The notes: generated from the letters alone by a model not told the origin. A DNA stretch of 64,000 nucleotides from Silene conica (GCA_029255685.2 CM055315.2:50373358-50437357), one strand, 5' to 3'; positions 46,122 through 60,171 are shown, numbered from the stretch's first letter. Numbers and translations are program-made.

Positions 46122-46799
46122 TGTAAAACCCCTCGCGAAAGCGGAAATAAATAAACACACAAAGTACTAAAAATGCAGCGGAATTAAAACTTTTTAACAT
46201 AAACATGCGAGGTGAATTAAAACTGATACTGAAGGTAAAATATAAATACAACCAGCCTGGAATGGCACATCCCTACAGGCACTCAAAACTGAAATGTAAA
46301 CTAAAGTCTAGCTAACGTAAACGTGTAAGTCAATCGATGAATAGGGTCATCGCTCGTTAGCACCATGCAACCCTCTGCCAACCACCTGTCATGTACCTAC
46401 ATACATGTAAACATGTACGCCACAATCAGTGGGGAGTGACTAGAGTTCTCTTAGCCACATTTGTTAACGACACGTATCACATAAACATACAATATTCTCC
46501 AACATATATATAACATGCGAAGCATACAAATCTCGATAACTGAATCTCACATCATCATGCAATTACTTATGCAAGGCTCTCAACCAACTTCGGAAACTAT
46601 TTGGAAGGAGAGCCGGTTTCCCTTGCGGTTGCCTGGCCGGGGGGTCTTTCAGTCCAAACCATTTACGAAACTGACTACAGAGTCATCCAATGCCTTGGAT
46701 GAACAATATCAAAGTCAAAGTAACATACTCATCAATATCAACATCTATATCTGACACTGTACCAACTCTAGGCAAGCAGATAAAAACTCAGCAAATATA

Positions 46800-47465
46800 A
46801 GGTTCAGCGGTCAACCTAAGACATAACCTACATACCAATCATTCAGCAAGTATAAAGGTTCAGCGATCAACTTAAGACATAACCTAAATACCAATCATTC
46901 AGCAAGTATAATGGTTCAGCGGTCAACTTAAGACATAACCTAAATACCAATCATTCAGCAAGTACAAAGGTTCAGCGGTCAACTTAAGACATAACCTAAA
47001 TACCAAATTCACAAGCAAGGACTCAGAGGCCAACTTAAGGCATAAACCTGCCAATCAGCAAGACACTAGACTCAGAGGCCATCTTAAGGCATAGACTAGC
47101 ACCCAAAAGTAAAGGACTCAGAGGCCAGCTTAAGGCATGTCCCTTCACTACATCACAAGACACTAGACTCAGAGGCCAGCTTAAGGCATGTTCTAGCATC
47201 AAACATCTGCACTCCGGGTGAGGTGTTACGACCTAAATGCCCCGTTGTGCAGCTCCTCTACTCGTCAAACTCAGAGGCCAACTTAAGGCATGTTCCAACG
47301 CGATCACAACAAACATGTCTGGGCTCAGAGGCCAGCTTAAGGCATATCCCAGACACGACAACCATACACATATAGGGCTCAGAGGCCAACTTAAGGCATA
47401 TTCCCATATATGACAACAAGCTCACGGATTAAGCTCAGAGGCCAGCTTAAGGCATACCTTAATAC
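46800..47465 (-). repeat. Hairpin array in the family-B 3' LTR
   Basis: First four units share AGGTT...AACCT arms around CAGCGGTCAACTTAAGACAT-like loops. About nine more share a CTCAGAGGCCAGCTTAAGGC loop with different paired arms, for example AGTAAAGGAC with GTCCCTTCACT (47108, 47139), GTCTGGG with CCCAGAC (47317, 47348), and ATTAAG with CTTAAT near 47430-47465. Many arms differ from the B-A copy yet still pair. Confidence 0.82.
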
Positions 47466-48160
47466 GCATCAATACAATATCATCCAAGTATAGAAACTAA
47501 TCTATAGTTCTACTTTCTTAAATTTCTAATCAACACTTAATTGATCCCGGGAACTAAGTTGAGGGAGAGCCGGTTTCCCTTTAGTTTACCCGACCGGGGG
47601 GTCTCTATCCTCTCTCCATTCCCGAACCCAATATAGTGTCGCCCATCCTCCGGGGACCTCAAACACACATGAGCAAGTGATAACCAAATTCAACAACAAT
47701 TATGACCAAACTACGACTTTCCTTCCACAAGTCTAAGGGTCATTAAACACCGAACTAGGTCTACTAGGTCTCTTACAAACCTAGGATAAGATTGACTTAA
47801 GAAGAGAAACAACATTCTAAACCTTGTTTACTAACTACCCATTACCAATAAATGAATATCAACTTGAGCTAATTAACAACGTCCTAAAACGTTGCTTGCT
47901 AACTACCCATTAACTATGATCTTGAACATCACAACCTATAATCTTAAGCATACTAAACAACTTAAGAAGTAACTTTACAATGAACAATTGGAAAGGATTA
48001 ACATGAGGAAATTAGCTAATCACTTGGTCACACTTTACTTAGCCTAAACATACATTGTAAACCAAGTAAATATATACATAAACATCACTTAAACAATTGG
48101 GAAACAAGTACCCAAAACAATCACGAAAACAATTGAACAATTGAAAGCGACAGTGGTTTT

Positions 48161-48229
48161 TGCGCAGCCTGCGCAATGGGGTGCGCAGCTGCGCCTGAAT
48201 TGCGCAGGGAGGTGCGCAGCCTGCGCCTG
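48161..48229. repeat. TGCGCAGCCTGCGC palindrome cluster
   Basis: Units start at 48161, 48182 (21 bp), 48201 and 48213. It is a GC-rich island in an AT-rich LTR, absent from the 5' LTR because Tekay-3 and a deletion removed it. Confidence 0.8.
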
Positions 48230-49275
48230 AACACGCACCAGGACTGTTTAGAAAAATTCCTGAAATTCGCCATTTCAATCCAACTTTCGACAAATGATTT
48301 TACACTATTATTTCAAGCCATAAATCTATCCTACCAGGACATATAATCCCATAACAATCCCAAATATACATCAAACATGATTATTGAACAATCAAAACAC
48401 AATTTATGAACAATCTTTGTATTCGTCTTAAGAACATGAAATCTGAAAGATGAGTAAACAATCATATGAATACCAAACTAAACATGTGAATGTCTCTTAA
48501 AATCAAACCTAACATGCTTCTAAGTCCTAAACAACAACAAACATCATCACAGTCAGAAACTTTCATCATAAACACCAAGAACATGCTATTTTAACAATAA
48601 GGCCGAGTTTCTCATTATTGTCACCTTATAACTTCTTAAACCAACATGAATCCGACTCCAAGCTACTCCTTTTGTCCAAGTCCGCGCTAGAAACACAACA
48701 AACATCCGTAAACCTCGAAAAACGTGACCTTAGGGTCACGGCCAGAATATAAGACGGTATTATTTTGGGTAAAAACTTACCTAGAAAGATGGAGGGCGAG
48801 AAGAGGAATCCGTGGCCGCGAAAATCGTCTCAATCGGATAAGAAATGAAGATTTTATGAGAGTTTTAAGGTTTGGAGGAGAAACTCAAATGGTGTTTGTT
48901 ACAAATCTGAAAAATGAAATGAAGGAGGGAGGTAGAAGATGGAGGGGTTAGGGTTTTGTGAGGAAAAAATAGAGAAAATGGGTCCATTAGTAAGTTAGGC
49001 CCATAAGACAAGTTTTAAGACCGTTTTAGCTAAGAACACCGACTTAAGGTCACTATAAACTTAAGACGATATAAATATTTTCGGACTATGAAATAAAATT
49101 GCTAAGACGTAAATTACGCAATTAGATAAAGTCTTATTTAAATCCTTTAAAATATTTTCACATAAATTAATCAGTTATTTAAATGAAATACCAAGAATTA
49201 CGAAATATAATTTATTTCTCGAACTTGAACTTAAAATCTTTAAACTTCCAAGTCCCGAAATATTGGGATGTTACA

Positions 49276-52200
49276 ATCACCCTATCTTTCAAAAAGTTTC
49301 GTCCTCGAAACTTGAAAACAGAAGTAAGTACGAAAACAACTTTAACTACCAAAATGTACTACCCGGATTATGTGGTAACCCAAAACTTTATCTTTCAAAA
49401 AGGTTTCAAGTAGAAATAGATTCCAAGGCACAAGTCTTCGTCAATGGACATTGGGATTCTCGTTACGTATTCAAGAGTCCAACATTCCAAATCTGAGACA
49501 ACTCCCAAAATTAAATCATTAAAAGTTCAAAATTTAGATTGATTCGGTGTTGATAGGCATAGCACAGGTTATCAGACGTCTCCAATAACAAGTTCCAGTG
49601 GCAATCAACGCTGAAATCCATCAAAGTTGTAAAACATTCGGCTCTTTAAAACCAAATTCCCTTCAAAATCAACCTTTATTCTCGAATCCTCGAAAGAGTA
49701 AGATTGCAATGATGACTAAAAGTCACTTTCAACGGAAGAGGAAGTAGTTTCAAATTCTCAAAAAACTTAAGATTTTTCAAAAACTGCAAACTTTTAAGGT
49801 TAACAATAGTGAACAAGTTCCAAAAACAGACACCGGGAGCGTAGAAACGATCATAGAGATTACTTTCGACACGAAGGATTGAGAGTTTCAAGTTTCACAG
49901 CTGACAGAACATACAAGGAAGGATCGAATGAATGAAACAACCAGGTTAGAGGTCAAGGAAAACGGTAACTCCTGCTAAACATGGGGTCACTAATCACTCA
50001 ATCCATAATCAAAGCGTCGTTACAACGATTCCCAATATATCCCAAGAAGGACAATTCAAGTGATCTCTAGACTCTCAATGGTTTCACGATCCCTCTTATC
50101 ATTATCTCATCCACAGAACAAGGTATTCCTCAACAAGAAGTCTTCCAAAACTCTGAACCGGAATTCTATCACCATAACAACGAACTTCAAAACCCAAGAT
50201 ACGGTACTCATTATCCTATAACCTTAAATTTTGACAGTTTGATCCTAGCAAACCTATTCCACAAGGTTCGATATCTTAAATTCCCAAATTTTATTATCAC
50301 AATGAACATTCGAAACAAGATCTTACTATAGAACAACTTCTAAACCCTCTGATTTCAACCATTCACCAACAATATACATCTCAAAGAAAGTTCCAAAGAA
50401 GTAACAATTTTCACTCTTATAGTTTCCATAAGACCTAGACATTCCCATTCCGAGATTCTCAATTGATATTTATGAACACTTATAAGTTTCAAATTTCTAT
50501 TCTATAATTACCTCAAACATCAACGGTTACCTGTAAGTACATCAATAGGCAATTGCCGAAGTCCCATAAGTAACTCAAGGTCAACACTCAGTCAGCTCTA
50601 TGAGTCTACTTGTAAATGTCTCCATACTCTCACACAGTTACCAATACCTCTCGTTCCTCAAGTATGGTCCTTTCTGCATTACAAAAATTCCTCAAGATTA
50701 AGTAGCCCTAACTTACCTCATTCCTCTATTTAACCACATCAACATTATCCAAGGTACATTCCTCTCAATTCATCTATACCTCCAAGCATCCTATTCCAAT
50801 CCTCAAATGGTACTTCCAAATCTACAATTACCACTTACACACCGACCCATCCAACATGGAACTCTCAAGACGGTACACTATCCAACATCGCCCGAACATT
50901 ATTCTCACCAACTCTCTCAACCAAATCCTGGCAACGTAGAACCAAGCATTCCTCAAGGCATATATCTCTACCGCAAGAACAGGTCGATCTCGCCACTATT
51001 CTAAATGAAAAGGAACAAGGCTCACAGAAGAGGAGATGAGATGTGAACTTCAGGGATAAACACGACACAGGTCTCGAGAGAGACAAACGGAAGATGGCTC
51101 GAGGGACAACAAGATGACAAGGTAAGGAACTTTAGGCTATGGACCTCAATCAAAGTTGAAGCCAAGAGCAGAAGGAAAAGCAAAGGAGAAGAAAGGAGAG
51201 AAGCGACGTGAAAGGAACGATTGCGGAATCTTCCAAGGTGCGGGTCTCTCACTATTCTCATGGGGTCCTCACTTCTTACTTTCCAAATCAAGTCATTTAA
51301 TTATCGATTCTCATGAACAATTCCTCTAATGATTTATATACCCTAATCTTCCAAACTTTAAACGGTATCATCATTACAACTACCTATTCCCAAAAGTTGG
51401 AGATGTCTCATCTCTACTAGTCCCTCAAATGACAATTCAATAACACTTTCAGGTCATCACCACTATATGCTATACCACTTTACTTACCTCAGTGTCCACA
51501 AGTTAACAATTTTTAACCATCAAGTTTCTGAACTTCCATCTCACAATAAAATACTTCATTCCATCCACATACTGGTGGTGCAACCTCAAATTTCTCTTTA
51601 GTTTTTCAATAAATAAACTCTAAGATTTATTTTCTAAGCAACCTAGGGTCACATAATGATTCACTTCCTCTAAGCTTAAGTCAACCTCTTCGAGTATTCC
51701 ACTATTATAGCAGATAATTCGTATTCCTCAACAACGAGCCTTTCTCAGCTCAATTACTCACCTAAGTCAAGTGATACTAACTCACTTCATCATCCACTCA
51801 TCATCATTAGCATCTTAAGCCTATTCTTTCAGGTTGCTCTATAACCTCAAGTATCTTATCTAACTCCTTAAACAGTACTCTTCAATCCACATATTTTCAC
51901 AATCTAAGCATGGTTCTCAGGATTAAGTTCCACCGAATACTAAGTAAGCAACTGAGCCTTCAAGCAAGTATCATATCACTCACTTTTACTCTCCCAATTG
52001 GATAGATAACTAGACCCTTGGATCACCAACACATGTCTCTCGATACCTCTTAAGTTATTCCTCAAATAACAATATTTCTCATAACACAGCTTACGATTAT
52101 CCTAAGACTAGTTCCTCCAAATCCAATAAAATGGAAGTTTACCTATAGGGCACCTTAAGAAAGCAAGCAACAAGGTTAAGCTGAAAAGATATGAAGATCT

Positions 52201-52577
52201 GTTCAAGCAAGATAGACAAATATTCTAAAAGAAGGATGTGCATCCAGAGTTATCAAAGAAGGTGATGCACAAAGAAAGAAGAGTATCTTCAAGGCTCAGA
52301 AGCATTCTCCAACCGTAGCACGAATCTTCTATCTTCGGTAGAAACTCCGGTCTCCATCGCCAAATGGATAAGTCCACGGTTCGTCGATTGAAAGGCATAA
52401 AAGTAAAATTAACGACAATCAACAAACACGTTAGAACCTAATAAAAACAATCACAAAACAGGCTACAATATAAGTCCTTAAATCTACCCCATCTCTCATT
52501 CATTATTCAATCATATGGTCAAGTTAAGGTTGGGGGTTACATGAGTGCGTCGGGAGCGATAACGCTCTGATACCAAC
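49276..52577 (-). other. Internal region of family B, no coding capacity
   Basis: 3.3 kb without gag, protease or RT. The plus strand is strongly A/C/T-rich and poor in G (about 50100-52100), so the element's own strand is G/A/T-rich. Short ORFs (for example 50807-51004, 51022-51291) show no family signal. Confidence 0.75.
52564..52575 (-). other. Primer binding site of family B (tRNA-iMet)
   Basis: Minus strand TGGTATCAGAGC, two bases from the 5' LTR. Confidence 0.9.
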
Positions 52578-54525
52578 TGTAAAACCCCTCGCGAAAGCGG
52601 AAATAAATAAACACACAAAGTACTAAAAATTCAGCGGAATTAAAACTTTTTAACATAAACATGCGAGGTGAATTAAAACTGATACTGAAGGTAAAATATA
52701 AATACAACCAGCCTGGGATGGCACATCCCTACAGGCACTCAAAACTGAAATGTAAGCTAAAGTCTAGCTAACATAAACGTGTAAGTCAATCGATGAATAA
52801 GATCATCGCTCGCTAGCTCCATGCAACCCACTGCCAACCACCTGTCATGTACCTACATACATGTAGACATGTACGCCACAATCAGTGGGGAGTGACTAGA
52901 GTTCTCCTAGCCACCTTTTGTAACGACACGTATCACATAAACATACAATATACTCCAACATATATATAACATGCGAAGCATACAAATCTCGATAACTGAA
53001 TCTCATATCATCATGCAATTACTTATGCAAGGCTCTCAACCAACTTCGGAAACTATTTGGAAGGAGAGCCGGTTTCCCTTCCGGTTGCCCGGCCGGGGGG
53101 TCTTTCAGTCCAAACCATTTACGAAACTGACTAAAGAGTCATCCAATGCCTTGGATGAACAATATCAAAGTCAAAGTATCATACTCATCAATATCAACAT
53201 CTATATCTGACACTGTACCAACTCTAGGCAAGCAGATAAAAACTCAGCAAGTATAAGGTTCAGCGGTCAACCTAAGACATAACCAACGTACCAATCATTC
53301 AGCAAGTATAAAGGTTCAGCGGTCAACTTAAGACATAACCTAAATACCAATCATTCAGCAAGTATAAAGGTTCAGCGGTCAACTTAAGGCATAACCTAAA
53401 TACCAATCATTCAGCAAGTATAAAGGTTCAGCGGTCAACTTAAGACATAACCTAAATACCAAATTAACAAGCAAGGACTCAGAGGCCAACTTAAGGCATA
53501 GATCTGCCAATCAGCAAGACACTAGACTCAGAGGCCATCTTAAGGCATAGACTAGCACCCAAAAGTAAAGGACTTAGAGGCCAGCTTAAGGCATATCCCT
53601 TCACTATATCACAAGACACTAGACTCAGAGGCCAGCTTAAGACATGTTCTAGCATCAAACATCTGCACTCCGGGTGAGGTGTTACGACCTAAATGCCCCG
53701 TTGTGCAGCTGCTCTACTCGTCAAACTCAGAGGCCAACTTAAGGCATGTTCCAACGCGATCACAACAAACATGTCTGGGCTCAGAGGCCAGCTTAAGGCA
53801 TATCCCAGACACGACAACCATACACATATAGGGCTCAGAGGCCAACTTAAGGCATATCCCCATATATGACAACAAGCTCACGTATTAAGCTCAGAGGCCA
53901 GCTTAAGGCATACCTTAATATGCATCAATACAATATCATCCAAGTATAGAAACTAATCTATAGTTCTACTTTCTTAAATTTCTAATCAACACTTAATTGA
54001 TCCCGGGAACTAAGTTGAGGGAGAGCCGGTTTCCCTTTCGGTTACCCGACCGGGGGGTCTCTATCCTCTCTCCATTCCCGAACCCAATATAGTGTCGCCC
54101 ATCCTCCGGGGACCTCAAACACACATGAGCAAGTGATAACCAAATTCACAACAATTATGACCAAACTACGACTTTCCTTCCACAAGTCTAAGGGTCATTA
54201 AACACCTAACTAGGTCTACTAGGTCTCTTACAAACCTAGGATAAGATTGACTTAAGAAGAGAAACAACATTCTAAACCTTGTTTACTAACTACCCATTAC
54301 CAATAAATGAATATCAACTTTAGCTAATTAACAACGTCCTAAAACGTTGCTTGCTAACTACCTATTAACCATGACCTTGAACATCACAACCTATAATCTT
54401 AAGCATACTAAACAACTTAAGAAGTAACTTTACAATGAACGATTGGAAAGGATTAACATGAGGAAATTAGCTAATCACTTGGTCACACTTTACTTAGCCT
54501 AAACATACATTCTAAACCAAGTAAA
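52578..54525 (-). repeat. 5' LTR of family B, inner part
   Basis: Copy of 46122-48067; the remaining end is at 59224-60171. About 260 bp corresponding to 48068-48330 is missing where Tekay-3 sits. Confidence 0.85.
53260..53925 (-). repeat. Hairpin array in the family-B 5' LTR
   Basis: Same units as 46800-47465 with scattered substitutions. Confidence 0.8.
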
Positions 54526-55823
54526 ACAAAGTAAAACAACCAAAGTACCTTATATAAAACTGATAAAATTTAAAACTTGGTTATTACAATTACTGCATAA
54601 CGGAAAAGAAAATACAACTGATGACTTCTCTAGATGTGATATAATTCTAAGTCGGTCCAAAGTATGCATCTCACATTCCTGCCCCAGCTCCTAGCTCATC
54701 TATCTCTGACCTGTAGAATCTACTCCCCATTCCGGATCATCGTAGGTGTACACGAATACACTGTCAACCTCGCGGTTGAGTAGGGTAACACAATAATTAT
54801 AAAGCAACAATTATGATATGAAAATGCAATGATATGCTCGAGCTCAATCTCAATCTCATTCTCAATCACATATCTCAATCTCAAACCCGTAACACCCAGC
54901 CATACCGAACCTCCCGGCAGACTATAATCGGCCGTCGCCGAACACCAGCATAATAGCTGAGGTCACCAGGTCTAGTCCTGCAGAACTAGCATGGGCCCAA
55001 TAATATCATCATCATCTCGTATCCGTAACCAATGCACATGCCATGCTCATGAATGCAACAATACTCTTAATCCATCATGCTATTAATAATGCAATGCGCG
55101 TACCAATAATAATAAACAACACTCAATCCAACCAATACCATTTTCATATAAATCATCCTCAGCATCCATAACACACAATCCAACATTCATTCATAACACA
55201 TCATAACACATCATAGAGTATAGGGTCAGTGTATCCTACCTGGATAGCAATATAATCCGATAGTGAGCCAGCGAGTCAACGGAATAATGTCACCTCAACA
55301 CCGTCACCTAACAATTATAAATTATCCGATTACTAACTATTACAATGTTCTTTTCTCATAACTATTATTATCTCATATAACTACTCGTAGACAAAAGTCA
55401 TATGAAATCATATAAAAACATGTAACTATTATGTACACTAATACCAAAAGCGACTCCAATAATATAAAATCTCGTATAATTAATTATTCTTTACTATAAA
55501 ATTACATGCTCCAATAATAGTAGGACGAATAGCGAGTAAAACCGTCTTAACACTAATCTTTAACAACAGCAACTATTAACAACAATTAAATAGAAAATGA
55601 TATAAAATGTATTACTAATATTAATAATAACATATAATAACAACCATAACAATAATCAATAATAAAGATAGTAGTAGTACTAATAATAATAATATCAATA
55701 ATAATAATAACAACTAACACGTCAAACCTAATACAATAATAATTGTAACACTACATAACATAATAATAATAGTTTAATAATAATAAAAATAATACTAGTG
55801 CACAGTAAAACAACAACAACAAT
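54526..55823 (-). repeat. Partial 3' LTR of Tekay-3
   Basis: Nearly identical to 56468-57741 apart from one larger gap near 55478. It lacks the terminal 93 bp on the left and about 1.5 kb on the right. Confidence 0.85.
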
Positions 55824-56374
55824 CACATTCTGCATATCACTAGACATGGATTACTTTAACATATAAATCTGATCATTCATATCCAAATACCAACCAATAT
55901 ATTACATAGTTACGATAGTCATTTAATAACCAAATATCATATGGACATTTCGAAACACCAAAATCATAGGATCTTATCACCCAAATTATTGTCCAATAAA
56001 TATATATCCATTCTCTGAAGATTCCACATTCACTCATTCAGATCAATCAACATTTCGGTATCAATCACATTCTTCCAATACACACATTAACCAAACTCAC
56101 ATCATTACTTACCTCATTCCGCTCCTGCAAAACTGTTAGTACAATATAGGCAAGGTCTGATCTTCTATTTTGTTACTACCCACTCTCTGCATCACTCACG
56201 GGTTACGAGGTTAGACTGAAAGGGCCAGTGGCTTGGTTTGAGGGGGCCCCTAACTCATCCCAATCCTGGGGCTCCTAACAGTTACTAGCCTGGGGTTCAT
56301 TTTATTTGACTCTTTCTATGTTCATTATTTTTCATTTGGTTTAGGCCTGAGGATCGTTCGCTCTGATACCACTT

Positions 56375-59223
56375 TGTGACACCCCCATTTATTTAAGAGC
56401 CTTTAGCAAGACATTCTCAAATAAATAGAGCTGTTACCATCTCGGAAATAAAGTCCGAGGTAGTGAATAACAAAGTAAAACAACCAAAGTACCTTATATA
56501 AAACTGATAAAATTTAAAACTTGGTTATTACAATTACTGCATAACGGAAAAGAAAATACAACTGATGACTTCTCTAGATGTGATATAATTCTAAGTCGGT
56601 CCAAAGTATGCATCTCACATTCCTGCCCCAGCTCCTAGCTCATCTATCTCTGACCTGTAGAATCTACTCCCCATTCCGGATCATCGTAGGTGTACACGAA
56701 TACACTGTCAACCTCGCGGTTGAGTAGGGTAACACAATAATTATAAAGCAACAATTATGATATGCAAATGCAATGATATGCTCGAGCTCAATCTCAATCT
56801 CATTCTCAATCACATATCTCAATCTCAAACCCGTAACACCCAGCCATACCGAACCTCCCGGCAGACTATAATCGGCCGTCGCCGAACACCAGCATAATAG
56901 CTGAGGTCACCAGGTCTAGTCCTGCAGAACTAGCATGGGCCCAATAATATCATCATCATCTCGTATTCGTAACCAATGCACATGCCATGCTCATGAATGC
57001 AACAATACTCTTAATCCATCATGCTATTAATAATGCAATGCGCGTACCAATAATAATAAACAACACTCAATCCAACCAATACCATTTTCATATAAATCAT
57101 CCTCAGCATCCATAACACACAATCCAACATTCATTCATAACACATCATAACACATCATAGAGTATAGGGTCAGTGTATCCTACCTGGATAGCAGTATAAT
57201 CCGATAGTGAGCCAGCGAGTCAACAGAATAATGTCACCTCAACACCGTCACCTAACAATTATAAATTATCCGATTACTAACTATTACAATGTTCTTTTCT
57301 CATAACTATTATTATCTCATATAACTACTCGTAGACAAAAGTCATATGAACTCATATAAAAACATGTAACTATTATGTACACTAATACCAAAAGCGACTC
57401 CAATAATATAAAATCCCGTAAAATTACATGCTCCAATAATAGTAGGACGAATAGCGAGTAAAACCGTCTCAACACTAATCTTTAACAACAGCAACTATTA
57501 ACAACAATTAAATAGAAAATGATATAAAATGTATTACTAATATTAATACTAACATATAATAACAACCATAACAATAATCAATAATAAAGATAGTAGTAGT
57601 ACTAATAATAATAATATCAATAATAATAATAACAACTAACACGTCAAACCTAATACAATAATAATTGTAACAGTACATAACATAATAATAATAGTTTAAT
57701 AATAATAATAATAATACTAGTGCACAGTAAAACAACAACAACCAGAAGCCACCAAAACGTATACTAACAGCCTGTTGACAGCCCCGACCGCTCCCCAACA
57801 ACACCCTCTCGAAGCCCCTTAAACCGTTTAAACCACCACTACCTCACCGTGGCTGCCACCCTTGCATCACGGCGCACTCTTGCACGCTACCCCCGACATC
57901 TCTCTCACCCAAACCTGCCCTCGACAACCCTTTCAACAACCGAAGCAACAACAGCACATCGACGTATCGTCACATATACACAAACCCGTACGCCCTACTT
58001 TACGACACCACCACCACGGCTCTTGCCATCCACAACCATTCCTAGCAGCCCTAACCTCTCACCCATACTACAAACCACAAATTACACACCTGGGCTACCC
58101 CTGAAACCACCACCAGCAGCCTCATAAACCCCCTTTTCTCACGCACGTCTCCCTTCCCCTGTTCTGCCTATCCTTTTTCCGTTTATAGTTTCCGGCCGTC
58201 ACAGTCACTACACGCCACCCACGACAACCAACCATGTACCAGTGTGGTCGTGCCTAACCTAGAACCTCAACCCACCGATTCCAGGTGCAACTCATGGTCT
58301 GAAATTAACCCTAAACCGCTACAACAGCCCCTGTTTTGGGCGACTCAACTGAAGGTTGATTGAACGCAGACCGCCACCACCACCACGACCAACACTAGTC
58401 TAAGGTGGATCAGGTTGGTCTTATTGTGAACCCTAATTGCCCTAGGTCTGGGCCAGGTTAGACATTAGGTCGAGTTTAAGAGAACAACAATAAGCGATAA
58501 AAGCAAGCGAAACGTTATTATAAATCGTACCTTTGATGAACGGATATCACAGAAAATAATGAGTCATCGTTTATGGGTTTCAGTTGGAGCATATCGATTT
58601 AAGATGATGGAGAAGGAATAGAGGAGTAGGTCACGATGAGAAGTGTATTAGGGTTTTGGTAGTATGATAATATGTCGATGCACTATGTTTGTGTCGATGG
58701 CTATGTTTGTCGATGGTAGGGTTAGGCTTTGTCTAACATTTTGTTTCCATACACGGTTCCATACCAAGCCCAAGCCCATCACACATCCCGCGAACCTATA
58801 TGACTATACCCCGTTCATAACTCGTAACTTAAAATAAACGCGGCGTATAAATAATTATAGTAATTAAATTATGCAATTAGTACTAGTAAATATAAATTAA
58901 ATTAATTATAAGAATATATAAAGAATATATAATTTGAGTATAATAAAAAAGAGAAATTAAGTATAGATGAGAATTAACTATAAAAATAAGAAATATATTT
59001 AATTATAAATATATTATCAAAATTAAAGAAATACGAATGAAATGCCATTTTACAAAATAATCGTCAAATATAAAAATAATCATGAAATACGAAATAATCG
59101 TAGAAATACGATTTATAAAATAATAACTGTTTACGTAAATACTTTATAAACATTCTATTTGAAATACTTGTATAAAGCATGGTTTGACTACCCTTGACCG
59201 AGTCTAATATACGGGGTATTACA
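56375..59223 (-). repeat. 5' LTR of Tekay-3, 2849 bp
   Basis: Bounded by the primer site and by the return of family-B LTR sequence (CACATATAATCCCATAAC, matching 48338). It contains a TAA/AAT-repeat stretch (about 57540-57730). The two overlapping ORFs at 57849-58127 read proline/histidine-rich peptides without family features. Confidence 0.83.
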
Positions 59224-60171
59224 CCTACCAGCACATATAATCCCATAACAATCCCAAATATACATCAAACATGATTATTGAACAATCAAAACACAATTTA
59301 TGAACAATCTTTGTATTCGTCTTAAGAACATGAAATCTGAAAGATGAGTAAACAATCATATGAATACCAAACTAAACATGTGAATGTCTCTTAAAATCAA
59401 ACCTAACATGCTTCTAAGTCCTAAACAACAACAAACATCATCACAATCAGAAACTTTCATCATAAACACCAAGAACATGCTATTTTAACAATAAGGCCGA
59501 GTTTCTCATTATCGTCACCTTTTAACTTCTTAAACCAACATGAATCCGACTCCAAGCTACTCCTTTTGTCCAAGTCCGCGCTAGAAACACAACAAACATC
59601 CGTAAACCTCGAAAAACGTGACCTTAGGGTCACGGCCAGAATATAAGACGGAATTATTTTGGGTAAAAACTTACCTAGAAAGATGGAGGGCGAGAAGAGT
59701 AATCCGTGGCCGCGAAAATCGTCTCAATCGGATAAGAAATGAAGATTTTATGAGAGTTTTAAGGTTTGGAGGAGAAACTCAAATGGTGTTTGTTACAAAT
59801 CTGAAAAATGAAATGAAGGAGGGAGGTAGAAGATGGAGGGGTTAGGGTTTTGTGAGGAAAAATAGATAAAATGGGTCCATTAGCAAGTTAGGTCCATAAG
59901 ACAAGTTTTAAGACCGTTTAAGCTAAGAACACCGACTTAAGGTCAATATAAACTTAAGACGATATAAATATTTTCGGACTATGAAATTAAATTGCTAAGA
60001 CGTAAATTACACAATTAGATAAAGTCTTATTTAAATCCTTTAAAATATTTTCACATAAATTAATAATCAGTTATTTAAATGAAATACCAAGAATTACGAA
60101 ATATAATTTATTTCTCGAACTTGAACTTAAAATCTTTAAACTTCCAAGTCCCGAAATATTGGGATGTTACA
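59224..60171 (-). repeat. 5' LTR of family B, outer part
   Basis: Copy of about 48331-49275, ending GATGTTACA before the target duplication GTCAA. Confidence 0.87.

Larger units (their letters stand above)
46122..49275 (-). repeat. 3' LTR of family B, 3154 bp
   Basis: TGTAAAACCCC to GATGTTACA on plus. It carries the hairpin array (46800-47465), a GCGCA cluster (48161-48229) with a TATA-like TATATATTT (minus, 48068-48076) about 85 bp downstream in reading direction, and a telo-box-like AAAACCCTAACCCC (minus, near 48945). Confidence 0.88.
54526..59223 (-). mobile_element. Tekay-3, internally deleted gypsy element in the family-B LTR
   Basis: From right to left on minus: full 5' LTR 56375-59223 (2849 bp, TGTAATACCCCG to GTGTCACA), primer site at 56360-56371, leader 55824-56374, then a partial second LTR 54526-55823 that matches about 56468-57741. 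All coding sequence and both ends of the second LTR are gone. The join between leader and partial LTR lies in an ACAACAACAAC repeat, suggesting a microhomology deletion. Confidence 0.83.
46122..60171 (-). mobile_element. Family-B element, non-autonomous gypsy, with nested Tekay-3
   Basis: 3' LTR 46122-49275, internal 49276-52577, primer site 52564-52575, 5' LTR 52578-54525 plus 59224-60171. Target duplication GTCAA at 46117-46121 and 60172-60176. The CGAGGACGAAACTTTTTGAA box at the 3' internal edge (minus) and the tRNA-iMet primer site tie it to the Tekay clade. The 3.3-kb internal region has no gag or pol, so it depends on another element. Its LTRs differ at many sites, so it is older than Tekay-2. 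Confidence 0.88.

Noticed and set aside
57849-58127. Two overlapping Pro/His/Thr-rich ORFs
   Set aside because: They lie inside the Tekay-3 LTR in a C-rich stretch and have no domain features; both frames being open points to composition.
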